From assembly GCA_019233055.1 (NCBI GenBank), contig JAFAMV010000033.1, positions 1 through 49,105 of the forward strand: a stretch of 49,105 bases of DNA. The letters run 5' to 3'. The position numbers were made by a program, and so were the translations under genes. Positions within the stretch are counted from its first letter, which is position 1, and the number at the start of each line of letters is the position of its first letter. Under the pieces are notes generated by a model. It searched no databases. It had not been told where the DNA came from and saw only the letters and a program-made list of their open reading frames with translations. Shown one piece after another: positions 1 to 7,920 of this stretch. The stretch comes from Curvibacter sp. (GTDB lineage: Bacteria > Pseudomonadota > Gammaproteobacteria > Burkholderiales > Burkholderiaceae_C).

Positions 1-1201
1 TCTTGCTGTACATGTCGGCCACCTTGATCTTGTAGTAGTCGGCGACCGTCTTCTGGATGTTCTCGACGCTGATCTGGCGGTTCTGGATCGACAGCAGGTC
101 ACGCAGCGCGTCGCGGGCCAGCTGGATCGAGATCTCTTTCTGGTTGAAGCGCGAGTAGGCCAGGATCTTGCGCAGCGCACCTTCGAGCTCGCGCACGTTG
201 GAGCGCACGTTCTTGGCCACGAAGAAGGCCACTTCCTCGGGCATCTCGGTGCCCTCGGCGCGCGCCTTGTTGATCAGGATGGCGACGCGCATCTCGAGTT
301 CGGGCGGCTCGATGGCCACGGTCAGCCCCGAGTCGAAGCGCGAGACCAGGCGCTCATGGATGTCGGCCAGCCCCTTGGGGTAGGTGTCGCTGGTCATCAC
401 GATGTGCGACTTCTTGGCCAGCAGGGCCTCGAAGGCGTTGAAGAATTCTTCCTGCGTGCGGTCCTTGTTGGCGAAGAACTGCACATCGTCGATCAGCAGC
501 AGATCCAGCGAGTGGTAGCGCTCCTTGAATTCGTCGAAAGCCTTGCGCTGGTACGCCTTAACCACATCCGAGACGAACTGCTCGGCATGGATGTAGAGAA
601 CTTTGGCGTCGGGCTTGTCGGCCAGCAGCCGGTTGCCCACGGCGTGCATCAGGTGGGTCTTGCCCAGGCCCACGCCGCCATAGATGAACAGCGGGTTGTA
701 GAGGTGTCCGGGCATGCCGGCCACATGCATGGCCGCCGCGCGCGCCATGCGGTTGGCGGTGCCCTCGACCAGGGTGTCGAAGGTCAGGCTGGCATTGAGC
801 CGGTTCTTGAAGCCGCCGGCCCCTGGGTCCTCGGCGGGCTGGGGCTGGTCGGCTGCCGGGATGGATTCCATCGCGGCAACCGGTATGTGAGGCCGGGCCA
901 TATTTTCACGAGGAGTGAGTGCTAACTCGATGGTGATGTTCTGGCCGTAGAGTTTTTCGAGCATCTGCCCGATGCGGGTCACATACTGGGCGCGGATCCA
1001 GTCCAGTTTGAAGCGGTTGGCCACATAGATGGTCATGCGCGAGAGATCGTCCGGGGCCTGCACCACCAGGGGTTTGATCCAGGTGTTGAATTGCTGCTCC
1101 GGGAGTTCCTGGGCGAGCTGTTCGATGCACGCCTGCCAGAGGCTCTGTCCTGCATTGGGGGCGGCGCTGTCGATGGCGCCTTGGAGGGTTCCCTCGGTCA
1201 T
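1..1201 (-). CDS. dnaA: Chromosomal replication initiator DnaA (5' part, cut by window edge)
   Basis: DnaA binds DnaA boxes at oriC, opens the origin and recruits the helicase. The first 400 codons are visible; the C-terminal DNA-binding helix-turn-helix lies outside the window. The N-terminal domain I ([11 protein letters not shown]..., about residues 1-90) is followed by a Pro/Ala-rich linker and the AAA+ domain. That domain has Walker A (GGVGLGKTH), Walker B ([10 protein letters not shown]) and the sensor stretch [11 protein letters not shown]. The start at 1201 gives the normal DnaA N-terminus. The gene diverges from rpmH, as in many proteobacteria. Its promoter (TTGTGG-17-TAGAAT) has a DnaA box over the -35 element, so autoregulation is likely. 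Confidence 0.97.
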   Translation of the reverse strand, partial: MTEGTLQGAIDSAAPNAGQSLWQACIEQLAQELPEQQFNTWIKPLVVQAPDDLSRMTIYVANRFKLDWIRAQYVTRIGQMLEKLYGQNITIELALTPRENMARPHIPVAAMESIPAADQPQPAEDPGAGGFKNRLNASLTFDTLVEGTANRMARAAAMHVAGMPGHLYNPLFIYGGVGLGKTHLMHAVGNRLLADKPDAKVLYIHAEQFVSDVVKAYQRKAFDEFKERYHSLDLLLIDDVQFFANKDRTQEEFFNAFEALLAKKSHIVMTSDTYPKGLADIHERLVSRFDSGLTVAIEPPELEMRVAILINKARAEGTEMPEEVAFFVAKNVRSNVRELEGALRKILAYSRFNQKEISIQLARDALRDLLSIQNRQISVENIQKTVADYYKIKVADMYSK

Positions 1202-1248
1202 TCTTGGTCTGTATTTCTGTGGATAGTCGATTGCGGACAGCGGTCGCG

Positions 1249-1277
1249 ATTCTAGTTTGTCAAAGAGTTATCCACAA
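1249..1277 (-). promoter_or_regulatory. dnaA promoter overlapped by a DnaA box
   Basis: On the minus strand TTGTGG (1272-1277) and TAGAAT (1249-1254) are separated by exactly 17 bases. The -35 hexamer lies within the consensus DnaA box at 1268-1276. A second box (1218-1226) would fall in the short leader between the start site (about 1242) and the ATG. Confidence 0.6.
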
Positions 1278-1355
1278 TCGGGCTGTCGCAATTCCCGGCC
1301 TGCGGACCGGTGGGGGCCGGGGCCGGTCGGGGTTGGCATTGTCTGTCGAGGAGGC

Positions 1356-1384
1356 TTGTGGATTTTGCCAAACGTTGCGATAAT
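1356..1384 (+). promoter_or_regulatory. rpmH-rnpA promoter overlapped by a DnaA-box-like site
   Basis: TTGTGG (1356-1361), 17-base spacer, GATAAT (1379-1384). The -35 hexamer is the end of a minus-strand AAATCCACA box (1357-1365), mirroring the dnaA promoter. Confidence 0.55.
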
Positions 1385-1531
1385 CTTCGGTTTCCCTGAA
1401 AGCGTTCAGGGCGATTTGATCCAGATGCCCGGGTTCGGGCGGCCGGGGCCGGCGGTTCATGGAAGACCATGGGCGCCTGAGCGCCGGACGTGCCGAGCCG
1501 GGGACAGAACTGAACACTCAAGGAATTCATC

Positions 1532-1666
1532 ATGAAACGCACTTACCAGCCTTCCAAAATCCGCCGCGCCCGTACCCATGGCTTCCTGGTCCGCATGAAG
1601 ACCCGTGGCGGCCGTGCCGTGATCAACGCACGCCGCGCCAAGGGCCGCAAGCGCCTGGCTGTCTAA
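1532..1666 (+). CDS. rpmH: 50S ribosomal protein L34
   Basis: This 44-residue basic protein of the large ribosomal subunit starts MKRTYQPSK and ends [10 protein letters not shown], both diagnostic for L34. Length is exactly that expected for the family. A good Shine-Dalgarno (AAGGA) lies just before the ATG. It is the first gene of the rpmH-rnpA-yidD-yidC run and is too short for many gene finders. Translation of rpmH and rnpA is commonly coupled at the level of one transcript; here 36 bases separate them. Confidence 0.98.
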   Translation: MKRTYQPSKIRRARTHGFLVRMKTRGGRAVINARRAKGRKRLAV

Positions 1667-1702
1667 GCCTGGTCGCTGCCTGGTGGGTTCCGGGCTGCCA
1701 AC

Positions 1703-2158
1703 GTGCACCGACTGAAAACCCGTCCGCAGTTCCAGGCCGCGATGGCGGGAGGCACGGTGTCGCGCACACCGCATTTCGCCTTGCACCGCCTTGCTTTGCC
1801 TGTGGCTGAGGCCGTGCCGGCACAGATGGATCTGCCCTCTGCAGGGCCTGATGCTTCGCCACCGCGAAGTGATCAGGCCCTGTTTGTCGTTTCCGGGGTC
1901 TGGCTGGGTGCCATGGTGCCCAAGCGCTGGGCCAAGCGGGCGGTGACGCGCAATGCCATCAAGCGGCAGATCTACAGTGTGGCCGCCGAGTTCGAGCCCC
2001 GGCTGGCGGTGGCGGCCCATGTGGTGCGTTTGCGGGCCACCTTCGATCGCAAGCAGTTCATCAGCGCCAGTTCGGAGCTGTTGAAGGCTGCGGTCCGGCG
2101 CGAGCTGAACCAGCTGTTCCGGCGCGCCTGCGCCGCAGCCGAAGGAGGCGCTCCATGA
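1703..2158 (+). CDS. rnpA: Ribonuclease P protein component (C5)
   Basis: Protein cofactor of RNase P, which removes 5' leaders from pre-tRNAs. The 151-residue product begins LKTRPQFQAAM and carries the family signature region KRWAKRAVTRNAIKRQIY (residues about 73-90), which matches the RNR motif area that contacts P RNA. It is somewhat longer than E. coli RnpA (119), through a variable insert at about residues 35-60 between the N-terminal strand and the core. The stop codon overlaps the yidD start by ATGA, suggesting translational coupling. Placement between rpmH and yidD/yidC is the conserved bacterial order. Confidence 0.95.
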   Translation: MHRLKTRPQFQAAMAGGTVSRTPHFALHRLALPVAEAVPAQMDLPSAGPDASPPRSDQALFVVSGVWLGAMVPKRWAKRAVTRNAIKRQIYSVAAEFEPRLAVAAHVVRLRATFDRKQFISASSELLKAAVRRELNQLFRRACAAAEGGAP

Positions 2159-2439
2159 TGAAGCGACTGCTGATCGGCCTGGTCAAGGGCTACCGGCTGT
2201 TGCTGAGCCCCTGGCTGGGCGCGGCCTGCCGCTTCACGCCCAGCTGTTCCGCCTATTCGCTGGAAGCCCTCGAGACCCATGGGGCTGCTGCGGGCAGTTA
2301 CCTGACCTTGCGGCGTCTGGTACGCTGCCACCCCTGGTGCGATGGCGGGCATGACCCGGTTCCGGCGGAACGTCCCCGGCTGTTCACCGCCCTGTGCGCC
2401 CCCTTTTCCCAACATTCTTCGCAAAAGAAGTCTTCATGA
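2155..2439 (+). CDS. yidD: Membrane protein insertion efficiency factor YidD
   Basis: Small amphipathic protein that aids YidC-dependent membrane insertion. The 94-residue product has the invariant motifs CRFTPSCSAYS (about residues 24-34) and RCHPWCDGGHDPV (about 57-69). Two adjacent ATG codons (2155 and 2158) could both serve as starts; the first overlaps the rnpA stop, the other begins right at it. Its own stop overlaps the yidC start (ATGA at 2436-2439), so rnpA, yidD and yidC look translationally coupled. The tail after residue 75 (SQHSSQKKSS) is variable in the family. Confidence 0.95.
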   Translation: MMKRLLIGLVKGYRLLLSPWLGAACRFTPSCSAYSLEALETHGAAAGSYLTLRRLVRCHPWCDGGHDPVPAERPRLFTALCAPFSQHSSQKKSS

Positions 2440-4112
2440 ACGACATTCGCCGCACCATCTTGTGGGTGATCTTCGGGTTCTCCATGGTCCTGCTGTGGGA
2501 CAAGTGGCAGATTCACAACGGCAACAAGCCCTTGTTCTTCCCGTCGGCCCAGCAGTCGGCGCCCGCCGCCTCGGCGAGTGTCCCCGCAGCGGCAGCGTCG
2601 TCTGCCGCACCCGCTGCCGGCGGCGTCGCGGCTGCACCCGCCGCAGCGGGGGCAAGCGCCCCGGTGGCCTCGTTGCCGCGCGAGCGGGTCGATGTCAGCA
2701 CCGATGTCTACAAGCTCAGCTTCGACAGCGAAGGGGGCTCCCTGGTCAAGGCCGAACTGCTGCAGTACCCGGACCCTGAAGACAAGACGCAGCCGTTCAC
2801 TCTGCTCGACAACAGCCATGCGCGCGTCTATCTGGCGCAGACCGGTCTGATCGGCGGTGGCTTCCCGAACCACAAGACGGTCATGCACGTGGTGCCGGGT
2901 CCGCGTGCCCTGGCCGACGGCCAGGACCAACTGGCGGTGCGTTTCGAGTCGCCCGATCTGGGCGGGGTGAAGCTGGTCAAGACCTACACCTTGCGCCGTG
3001 GCGCCTACGACATCGCGGTCCAGCAGGAGGTGATCAACACCGGCACGGCGCCGGTCTCGCCCCAGCTGTATTTCCAGCTGGTGCGTGACGGCAACAAGCC
3101 GGCCGGCGGTGCGGCGTTCACCTCGACCTTCACGGGGGCGGCCGTCTACACCTCGGACAAGAAATACCAGAAGGCCGATTTCGCCGACATCAAGAAGAAC
3201 AAGGAAGACATCCAGAAGCAGGCCAGCGACGGCTACATCGCCATGGTCCAGCACTATTTCGCCTCGGCCTGGCTGCTGGGCGACGGCATCTCGCGCGAGC
3301 TGTCGATGGATGGGGTGGACATCGGCGCCTCGGTGCCCGATTGCTGCTACCGGGTCAGCATGATCACGCCGCTGTCTGATATCGCCCCGGGCGCCAGCAA
3401 GACGGTCGAGGCCCGGCTGTATGTCGGCCCCGAGGAAGAGAAGAAGCTTGAGCTCCTGACCCCGGGTCTGGAGCTGGTCAAGGACTATGGCCACCTGACC
3501 ATCCTGGCCAAGCCGCTGTATTGGCTGCTGGACAAGCTGCATGGCTTCATCGGCAACTGGGGCTGGTCGATCATGGCCCTGGTGGTGCTGCTCAAGGCGG
3601 CCTTCTTCTGGCTCAATGCCAAGGCCTATGCCAGCATGGCCAAGATGAAGGCGATCAACCCCAAGATCACCGAGATGCGCGAGCGCCTCAAGGACAAGCC
3701 GCAGCAGATGCAGCAGGAGATGATGCGCATCTACCGCGAAGAAAAGGTCAACCCCATGGGCGGCTGCCTGCCCATCGTGATCCAGATCCCGGTGTTCATT
3801 GCGCTGTACACCGTGCTGTCGTCGAGCGTCGAGATGAGCAACGCTCCCTGGATCGGCTGGATCCATGACCTGTCGGTCAAGGACCCGCTGTACATCCTGC
3901 CGGTGGTCATGACCTGCACCTCGCTGCTGCAGACCTGGCTGAACCCGACGCCGCCCGATCCGATGCAGGCCAAGATGATGTGGATCATGCCGCTGGTGTT
4001 CAGCGTGATGTTCTTCTCCTTCCCGGCCGGCCTGGTGCTGTACTGGATCACCAACAACGTGCTGTCGATCGCCCAGCAGTGGCTGATCAACAAGCGGCTT
4101 GGTGTGAATTGA
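2436..4112 (+). CDS. yidC: Membrane protein insertase YidC
   Basis: YidC inserts inner-membrane proteins alone or with SecYEG. The 558-residue product starts MNDIRRTILWVIFGFS, which gives the expected N-terminal TM1; an upstream in-frame ATG at 2394 lies inside yidD and is rejected. An Ala/Pro-rich linker (about 35-80) is followed by the periplasmic P1 domain (about 80-340). The conserved core has five TM segments (about 355-550) and a charged cytoplasmic hairpin with EKVNPMGGCLP. Length and layout fit the Gram-negative type. A strong intrinsic terminator follows 20 bases after the stop. Confidence 0.98.
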   Translation: MNDIRRTILWVIFGFSMVLLWDKWQIHNGNKPLFFPSAQQSAPAASASVPAAAASSAAPAAGGVAAAPAAAGASAPVASLPRERVDVSTDVYKLSFDSEGGSLVKAELLQYPDPEDKTQPFTLLDNSHARVYLAQTGLIGGGFPNHKTVMHVVPGPRALADGQDQLAVRFESPDLGGVKLVKTYTLRRGAYDIAVQQEVINTGTAPVSPQLYFQLVRDGNKPAGGAAFTSTFTGAAVYTSDKKYQKADFADIKKNKEDIQKQASDGYIAMVQHYFASAWLLGDGISRELSMDGVDIGASVPDCCYRVSMITPLSDIAPGASKTVEARLYVGPEEEKKLELLTPGLELVKDYGHLTILAKPLYWLLDKLHGFIGNWGWSIMALVVLLKAAFFWLNAKAYASMAKMKAINPKITEMRERLKDKPQQMQQEMMRIYREEKVNPMGGCLPIVIQIPVFIALYTVLSSSVEMSNAPWIGWIHDLSVKDPLYILPVVMTCTSLLQTWLNPTPPDPMQAKMMWIMPLVFSVMFFSFPAGLVLYWITNNVLSIAQQWLINKRLGVN

Positions 4113-4132
4113 GTCGCTGAGACCACCACCCA

Positions 4133-4163
4133 AGGCCACCCGGCATCGCCTGGTGGCCTTTTT
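4133..4163 (+). terminator. Intrinsic terminator after yidC
   Basis: AAGGCCACC (4133-4141) pairs perfectly with GGTGGCCTT (4152-4160), with a 10-base loop, and runs into a T tract. It would end the rpmH-yidC transcript. mnmE begins immediately downstream, so mnmE must rely on read-through or on a promoter inside yidC. Confidence 0.85.
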
Positions 4164-4186
4164 CAATGGAAGAGAGCCCGACCGCC

Positions 4187-5596
4187 ATGCTTGCCCATCA
4201 GACCGACCCCATTGTTGCGATTGCCACAGCCCCCGGACGAGGCGCGGTCGGCATCGTGCGCATCAGCGGTGCCGACGTCCGCCCGCTGGCGCTGGCCCTG
4301 TGCGGCAGAGCCCTGCGCCCCCGTGAAGCGACCTACCTGCCCCTGCGCGATGCCGGCGGCCAGGCCATCGATCATGGCTTGGCCCTGCACTTTCCGGCGC
4401 CGCATTCCTACACCGGCGAGGATGTGCTCGAGTTGCAGGCGCATGGCGGCACGGTGGTGCTCCAGTTGCTGCTGGCGCGCTGCCTCGAGGCGGCCGCGGA
4501 GACCGATCCGGCCAGCGGCCGGCCCCGTCTGCCCGGGCTCAGGGTGGCCCGGCCCGGCGAATTCACGCAGCGGGCCTTCCTCAACGACAAGATCGATCTG
4601 GCCCAGGCCGAGGCCATCGCCGATCTGATCGACGCCAGCACCGAGGCGGCGGCGCGCAGTGCCGGCCGATCGCTGTCGGGCGAGTTCTCGCGCGAGATCG
4701 GGCAGTTGCGCGAGGCCTTGATCCACCTGCGCATGCTGGTCGAGGCCACGCTGGATTTTCCCGAGGAAGAGATCGACTTCCTGCAGAAGGCCGATGCGCA
4801 GGGGCAGCTGGACCGCCTGCAGCAGGCCCTGGCCCGCGTGCAGCAACGCACCCGGCAGGGAGCGCTGCTGCGCGAAGGCATCAAGGTGGTGATCGCGGGT
4901 CAGCCCAATGCGGGCAAATCGTCGCTGCTCAATGCCCTGGCCGGGGCCGAACTGGCGATCGTCACGCCGATCGCCGGGACCACGCGCGACAAGGTCGAGC
5001 AGACCATCCAGATCGATGGTGTGCCGGTGCATGTGATCGATACCGCCGGTCTGCGCGACAGCCAGGATGAGGTCGAGCGGATCGGCATCGCCAGGGCCTG
5101 GCAGGAGATCGCCGCCGCCGATGCGGTGCTGTTCCTGCACGATCTCGCCAGAAAGGATCAGCCGGCCTACCAGGCGGCCGACCAGGCCATTGCCGCCACC
5201 CTGCTGGAGCGCCTGCCGCCCCATGTGCCGGTGCTGCAGCTCTGGAACAAGCTCGATCAGTGCCCGAATGACCTGGTTCCCGATGAGGGTATTGGCTTGT
5301 CGGCCCGCACCGGCGAAGGGCTGGCTGTGGTGCGGCAACAACTGTTGCAACTGGCTGGCTGGCAGCCGGCCGACGAAGGCCTGTACATCGCCCGGGAGCG
5401 CCATGTGCAGGCACTGCGCCGGGTCGAGTCCCATCTGCGCTCGGCCGCACAGTGCCTGTCGGCCCAGGCGCAGGCCCTGGATCTGCTGGCCGAAGAGCTG
5501 CGTCTGGGCCAGTCGGCGTTGAACGAGATCACCGGTGAATTCAGCTCGGATGACCTGTTGGGCGTGATCTTTGCGAAGTTTTGTATAGGAAAGTAG
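4187..5596 (+). CDS. mnmE: tRNA uridine-5-carboxymethylaminomethyl modification GTPase MnmE
   Basis: With MnmG, MnmE makes the (c)mnm5 modification at wobble U34 of certain tRNAs. The 469-residue product has an N-terminal tetrahydrofolate-binding domain ([20 protein letters not shown] region). An inserted Ras-like G domain follows, with G1 GQPNAGKSS (about 238-246), G3 DTAG (about 285) and G4 NKLD (about 354). It ends with the catalytic CIGK. I chose ATG 4187 over 4166 because GGAAGAGAG lies at good spacing before it and the upstream ATG sits only two bases from the terminator T tract. Starting at 4166 would add seven residues. Confidence 0.96.
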   Translation: MLAHQTDPIVAIATAPGRGAVGIVRISGADVRPLALALCGRALRPREATYLPLRDAGGQAIDHGLALHFPAPHSYTGEDVLELQAHGGTVVLQLLLARCLEAAAETDPASGRPRLPGLRVARPGEFTQRAFLNDKIDLAQAEAIADLIDASTEAAARSAGRSLSGEFSREIGQLREALIHLRMLVEATLDFPEEEIDFLQKADAQGQLDRLQQALARVQQRTRQGALLREGIKVVIAGQPNAGKSSLLNALAGAELAIVTPIAGTTRDKVEQTIQIDGVPVHVIDTAGLRDSQDEVERIGIARAWQEIAAADAVLFLHDLARKDQPAYQAADQAIAATLLERLPPHVPVLQLWNKLDQCPNDLVPDEGIGLSARTGEGLAVVRQQLLQLAGWQPADEGLYIARERHVQALRRVESHLRSAAQCLSAQAQALDLLAEELRLGQSALNEITGEFSSDDLLGVIFAKFCIGK

Positions 5597-5598
5597 TT

Positions 5599-5612
5599 GA
5601 AACAAATGTTTC
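5599..5612. promoter_or_regulatory. Short inverted repeat between mnmE and the cNMP-binding gene
   Basis: GAAACA-AA-TGTTTC lies directly after the mnmE stop in an 80-bp gap. It may be an operator for the downstream gene, but no known regulator is recognised. Confidence 0.3.
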
Positions 5613-5676
5613 CCAATCATTCGGCGGGCCGGAGCCAGCTTGTGGGGAATTGGCAAGCGGCGTACCTTTGGCGTCC

Positions 5677-6168
5677 ATGAATGTGATGGCTCAACCCCTT
5701 CAGCGCTTTGACCTCCAGGGTCTGGTGGCGGCCATTGCGCATGCGCAGGCCGAAGACCGCCTGGAGCCGACCCTGTCGGCGGCGCAATGGGATGCCCTGA
5801 ACGGGTACCTGCAGCCTCATGGGCTTGTGAGTGGCGAAATCCTGTTTGACCGGGGGGCTCAGGACCGCACGGTCTTCCTGGTCGAAAGCGGTACGTTGAG
5901 CGTCCACCTGGAGGACGACAAGGGCCGGCTCAAGCTGGCCATGATCGGACCCGGTGGCGTGGTGGGCGAGGGGGCCTTCTTCTCGCATCGGCCGCGCAGC
6001 GCCACGGTCCAGGCCAACAGTGCCTGCCAGCTGTGGATGTTGAGTGCGGTCCGCTTTTCCGAACTGGCCCACCGCCAGCCGGCGATTGCCCTGGCCCTGG
6101 CCATGGGCTTTGGCTCGGTGCAGGCGCGTCGGCTGGCGAACCGCCGGCGGCGGTTTGTCTCCACTTGA
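5677..6168 (+). CDS. Stand-alone cyclic nucleotide-binding domain protein
   Basis: The 163-residue product is essentially one CNB (Crp-like) beta-barrel. Around residues 50-110 are GEILFDRG, TVFLVESGTLSVH and, in the phosphate-binding-cassette position, GGVVGEGAFFSHRPRSATVQA. The GEG...RSATV pattern retains the Gly/Glu and Arg expected for cNMP contact. There is no helix-turn-helix after the domain, only a basic tail (RRLANRRRR), so it is not a classical Crp/Fnr regulator. Start chosen at ATG 5677; 5686 is an alternative. The partner is unknown. It could be a c-di-GMP or cAMP receiver, as GGDEF/EAL and HDOD genes lie nearby, but that is inference. Confidence 0.75.
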   Translation: MNVMAQPLQRFDLQGLVAAIAHAQAEDRLEPTLSAAQWDALNGYLQPHGLVSGEILFDRGAQDRTVFLVESGTLSVHLEDDKGRLKLAMIGPGGVVGEGAFFSHRPRSATVQANSACQLWMLSAVRFSELAHRQPAIALALAMGFGSVQARRLANRRRRFVST

Positions 6169-6423
6169 GCGACGGAGGCATCTTGCTACGTGCCTGTGCT
6201 GCGTGCCGATGCATTTGTGTCCCTGCGGCCTGGACAGAGGGCAGTTTTGGCGGGCTTTTTCGGCGAAAGGCGAAATCGCGGGCCGGATGTCGGAAAATAG
6301 CGTTTTGTTGACCCTGTTCATGGCGCGGCCAAAAGCCGTTCCATTTGAAATTCTCAGTTGATTGACCCAAGTTGCGTGGGGGCCGGGTGTGGGCCCCGCG
6401 CACCTAGAACCGGAGGAATCCCG

Positions 6424-7161
6424 ATGTCCCTGTTTGGCTGGCTCACCGGCAAGAAGAAGACCGTCGCAACGGCCCACGACAGTTCAGGCATGCAAGGTGT
6501 GGACAAGACCCGCCCTCTGCACCCCGGTCGCAGCCAGAAGGCCTGGGTCGACGCAGGCGATGCCCAGCATGCGGTGAACCGCAAGGCCGAGCGCATCGAG
6601 CGGCGTGAACTGCTCTACTCGGTGGTCCGCGACACCATGATGCGTGTCGGGGTGCTGTCCTCACGTTACAAGTTCAAGGTGCTGTCGCTCGACCAGCGCG
6701 GTCGGCAGTTCCTGGTCATGATGGACATCTCGCCGGAGGTGGCCGGTGACAACACACGGCTCAGCGAGATCGAGGTGATGCTGGCCCAGACGGCCAAGGC
6801 ACGCCACGACATCCTGGTGACCTCGGTGTACTGGCGACTCAATGACCGGGTCTCGGTGGGGTCGCCTTCAGGCCGTGGTGCTCCGGCCGTGCGGCCGACG
6901 GAGCCCGCCCCGGCCGCCGCCCAGGGGGCGGCCCGGCCTTCTGCGCCGCGTTACGAGCCCATCGAGGCCGATGAGATGGCCGCGTTCAAGAAGGCCCTGG
7001 CCGAGACCGGGCCTTACACGGCGCCGGCGCATGCCCAGGCGGTCCACAGCGGTCCGCGCAAGCCGCAGAACACCGGCTTTGAGAACACCGAGCAGCCCGC
7101 AGACTATGCCGAGTCGCGGCCGCAATCCTTGAGCACCACGCAGTACGGCGACCTGGAGTGA
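6424..7161 (+). CDS. Hypothetical protein, Burkholderiales type
   Basis: A 245-residue protein I do not recognise beyond a conserved-hypothetical look. ATG 6424 follows a strong Shine-Dalgarno (CCGGAGGAA) and starts MSLFGWLTGKKK. Residues about 55-145 form a compact alpha/beta region (RRELLYSVVRDTMMRVG, FKVLSLDQRGRQFLVMMD). The rest is a low-complexity Ala/Pro/Arg tail. No signal peptide, TM segment or catalytic motif is visible. It is followed by the convergent apt. Upstream, 6169-6423 is a 255-bp gap without a convincing promoter. Confidence 0.7.
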   Translation: MSLFGWLTGKKKTVATAHDSSGMQGVDKTRPLHPGRSQKAWVDAGDAQHAVNRKAERIERRELLYSVVRDTMMRVGVLSSRYKFKVLSLDQRGRQFLVMMDISPEVAGDNTRLSEIEVMLAQTAKARHDILVTSVYWRLNDRVSVGSPSGRGAPAVRPTEPAPAAAQGAARPSAPRYEPIEADEMAAFKKALAETGPYTAPAHAQAVHSGPRKPQNTGFENTEQPADYAESRPQSLSTTQYGDLE

Positions 7162-7171
7162 GCGGGTGGGC

Positions 7172-7209
7172 GCCTCCTGCCCGGATGTGAACTCACCGTG
7201 CAGGGGGGC
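7172..7209. terminator. Possible hairpin between convergent genes
   Basis: GCCTCCTGC (7172-7180) can pair with GCAGGGGGGC (7200-7209), with one wobble and one bulge. There is no T tract, so a terminator role is only suggested by its position between convergent genes. Confidence 0.3.
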
Positions 7210-7219
7210 ATTGCCGGGG

Positions 7220-7786
7220 TCAATGGCCTTCGAAATCGACCAGGGTGAACAGCGGCAGGCCGCTGTCGCGCAGCCGTTGTGAGCCGCCCAACTCGGGCAG
7301 ATCGACGATCGCGGCCCCTTCGGTGACCACCGCACCCAGTTTCTCGAGCAGGCGTCGGCCGGCCATCATGGTGCCGCCGGTGGCGATCAGGTCATCGATC
7401 AGCAGCACCCGGTCGCCGGCCTTGACTGCATCGGTATGCAGCTCGACGGTGGCGCTGCCGTATTCGAGTTCATAGGTCTCTTCGACGGTGGTGAAGGGCA
7501 GCTTGCCTTTCTTGCGGATGGGCACGAAGCCCACATTGAGTTCGTAGGCCACCACCGCGCCCAGGATGAACCCGCGGGCATCCAGGCCGGCCACCACATC
7601 GGGGCGCAGCTGGCGGTCCATGTAGCGGTGGACAAAGGCGTCGATCAGCACCCGGAACACCTTGGGGTCCTGCAGCAAGGGCGTGATGTCACGGAACTGG
7701 ACACCCGGTGCGGGCCAGTCCGGCACGGTCCGGATGTGGGCCTTGAGGTACTGGCTGGCACTGAGCTGGGCGGGGGTGTTGGGCAT
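7220..7786 (-). CDS. apt: Adenine phosphoribosyltransferase
   Basis: Purine salvage enzyme: adenine + PRPP to AMP + PPi, cytosolic. The 188-residue product carries the type I PRTase signature [17 protein letters not shown] (about 130-146), which binds PRPP. It also has [17 protein letters not shown] near the N-terminus and [17 protein letters not shown], all typical of Apt. ATG 7786 (MPNTPAQLS) gives the usual length; the frame stays open to 7900, adding 38 residues with no family match. It is monocistronic, convergent with the hypothetical gene and divergent from the GGDEF/EAL gene. Confidence 0.96.
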   Translation of the reverse strand: MPNTPAQLSASQYLKAHIRTVPDWPAPGVQFRDITPLLQDPKVFRVLIDAFVHRYMDRQLRPDVVAGLDARGFILGAVVAYELNVGFVPIRKKGKLPFTTVEETYELEYGSATVELHTDAVKAGDRVLLIDDLIATGGTMMAGRRLLEKLGAVVTEGAAIVDLPELGGSQRLRDSGLPLFTLVDFEGH

Positions 7787-7920
7787 GGCGCGGTCGTCGT
7801 AGCGTCGAAGGGCGGGGCAGAGATTGTGCCTGGGCCGGAGCGCACCGCAAACCTGCCGCAGCCGTGGGTTCCTGAGCATAATCACTGACAACTGAAACAT
7901 TTCCTGGCAGTGTCACATCC

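Larger units (their letters stand above)
1202..1531. other. Probable oriC: dnaA-rpmH intergenic region with DnaA boxes
   Basis: This 330-bp gap holds three DnaA-box matches: TTATCCACA at 1268-1276 (+, perfect consensus), CTATCCACA at 1218-1226 (minus strand, one mismatch) and AAATCCACA at 1357-1365 (minus strand). The stretch 1249-1277 is locally A/T-richer than its surroundings. The dnaA/rpmH intergenic region is the usual origin site in Burkholderiales. The two divergent promoters also lie here. From about 1391 to 1531 is the rpmH leader, in which I see nothing further except its Shine-Dalgarno (AAGGA). A GC-skew switch would confirm the origin and could not be computed here. Confidence 0.75.

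Noticed and set aside
2298..4166. Minus-strand open frame of 622 codons opposite yidC
   Set aside because: Antisense shadow of a well-supported gene; composition is Arg/His/Gln-rich and no motif is present.
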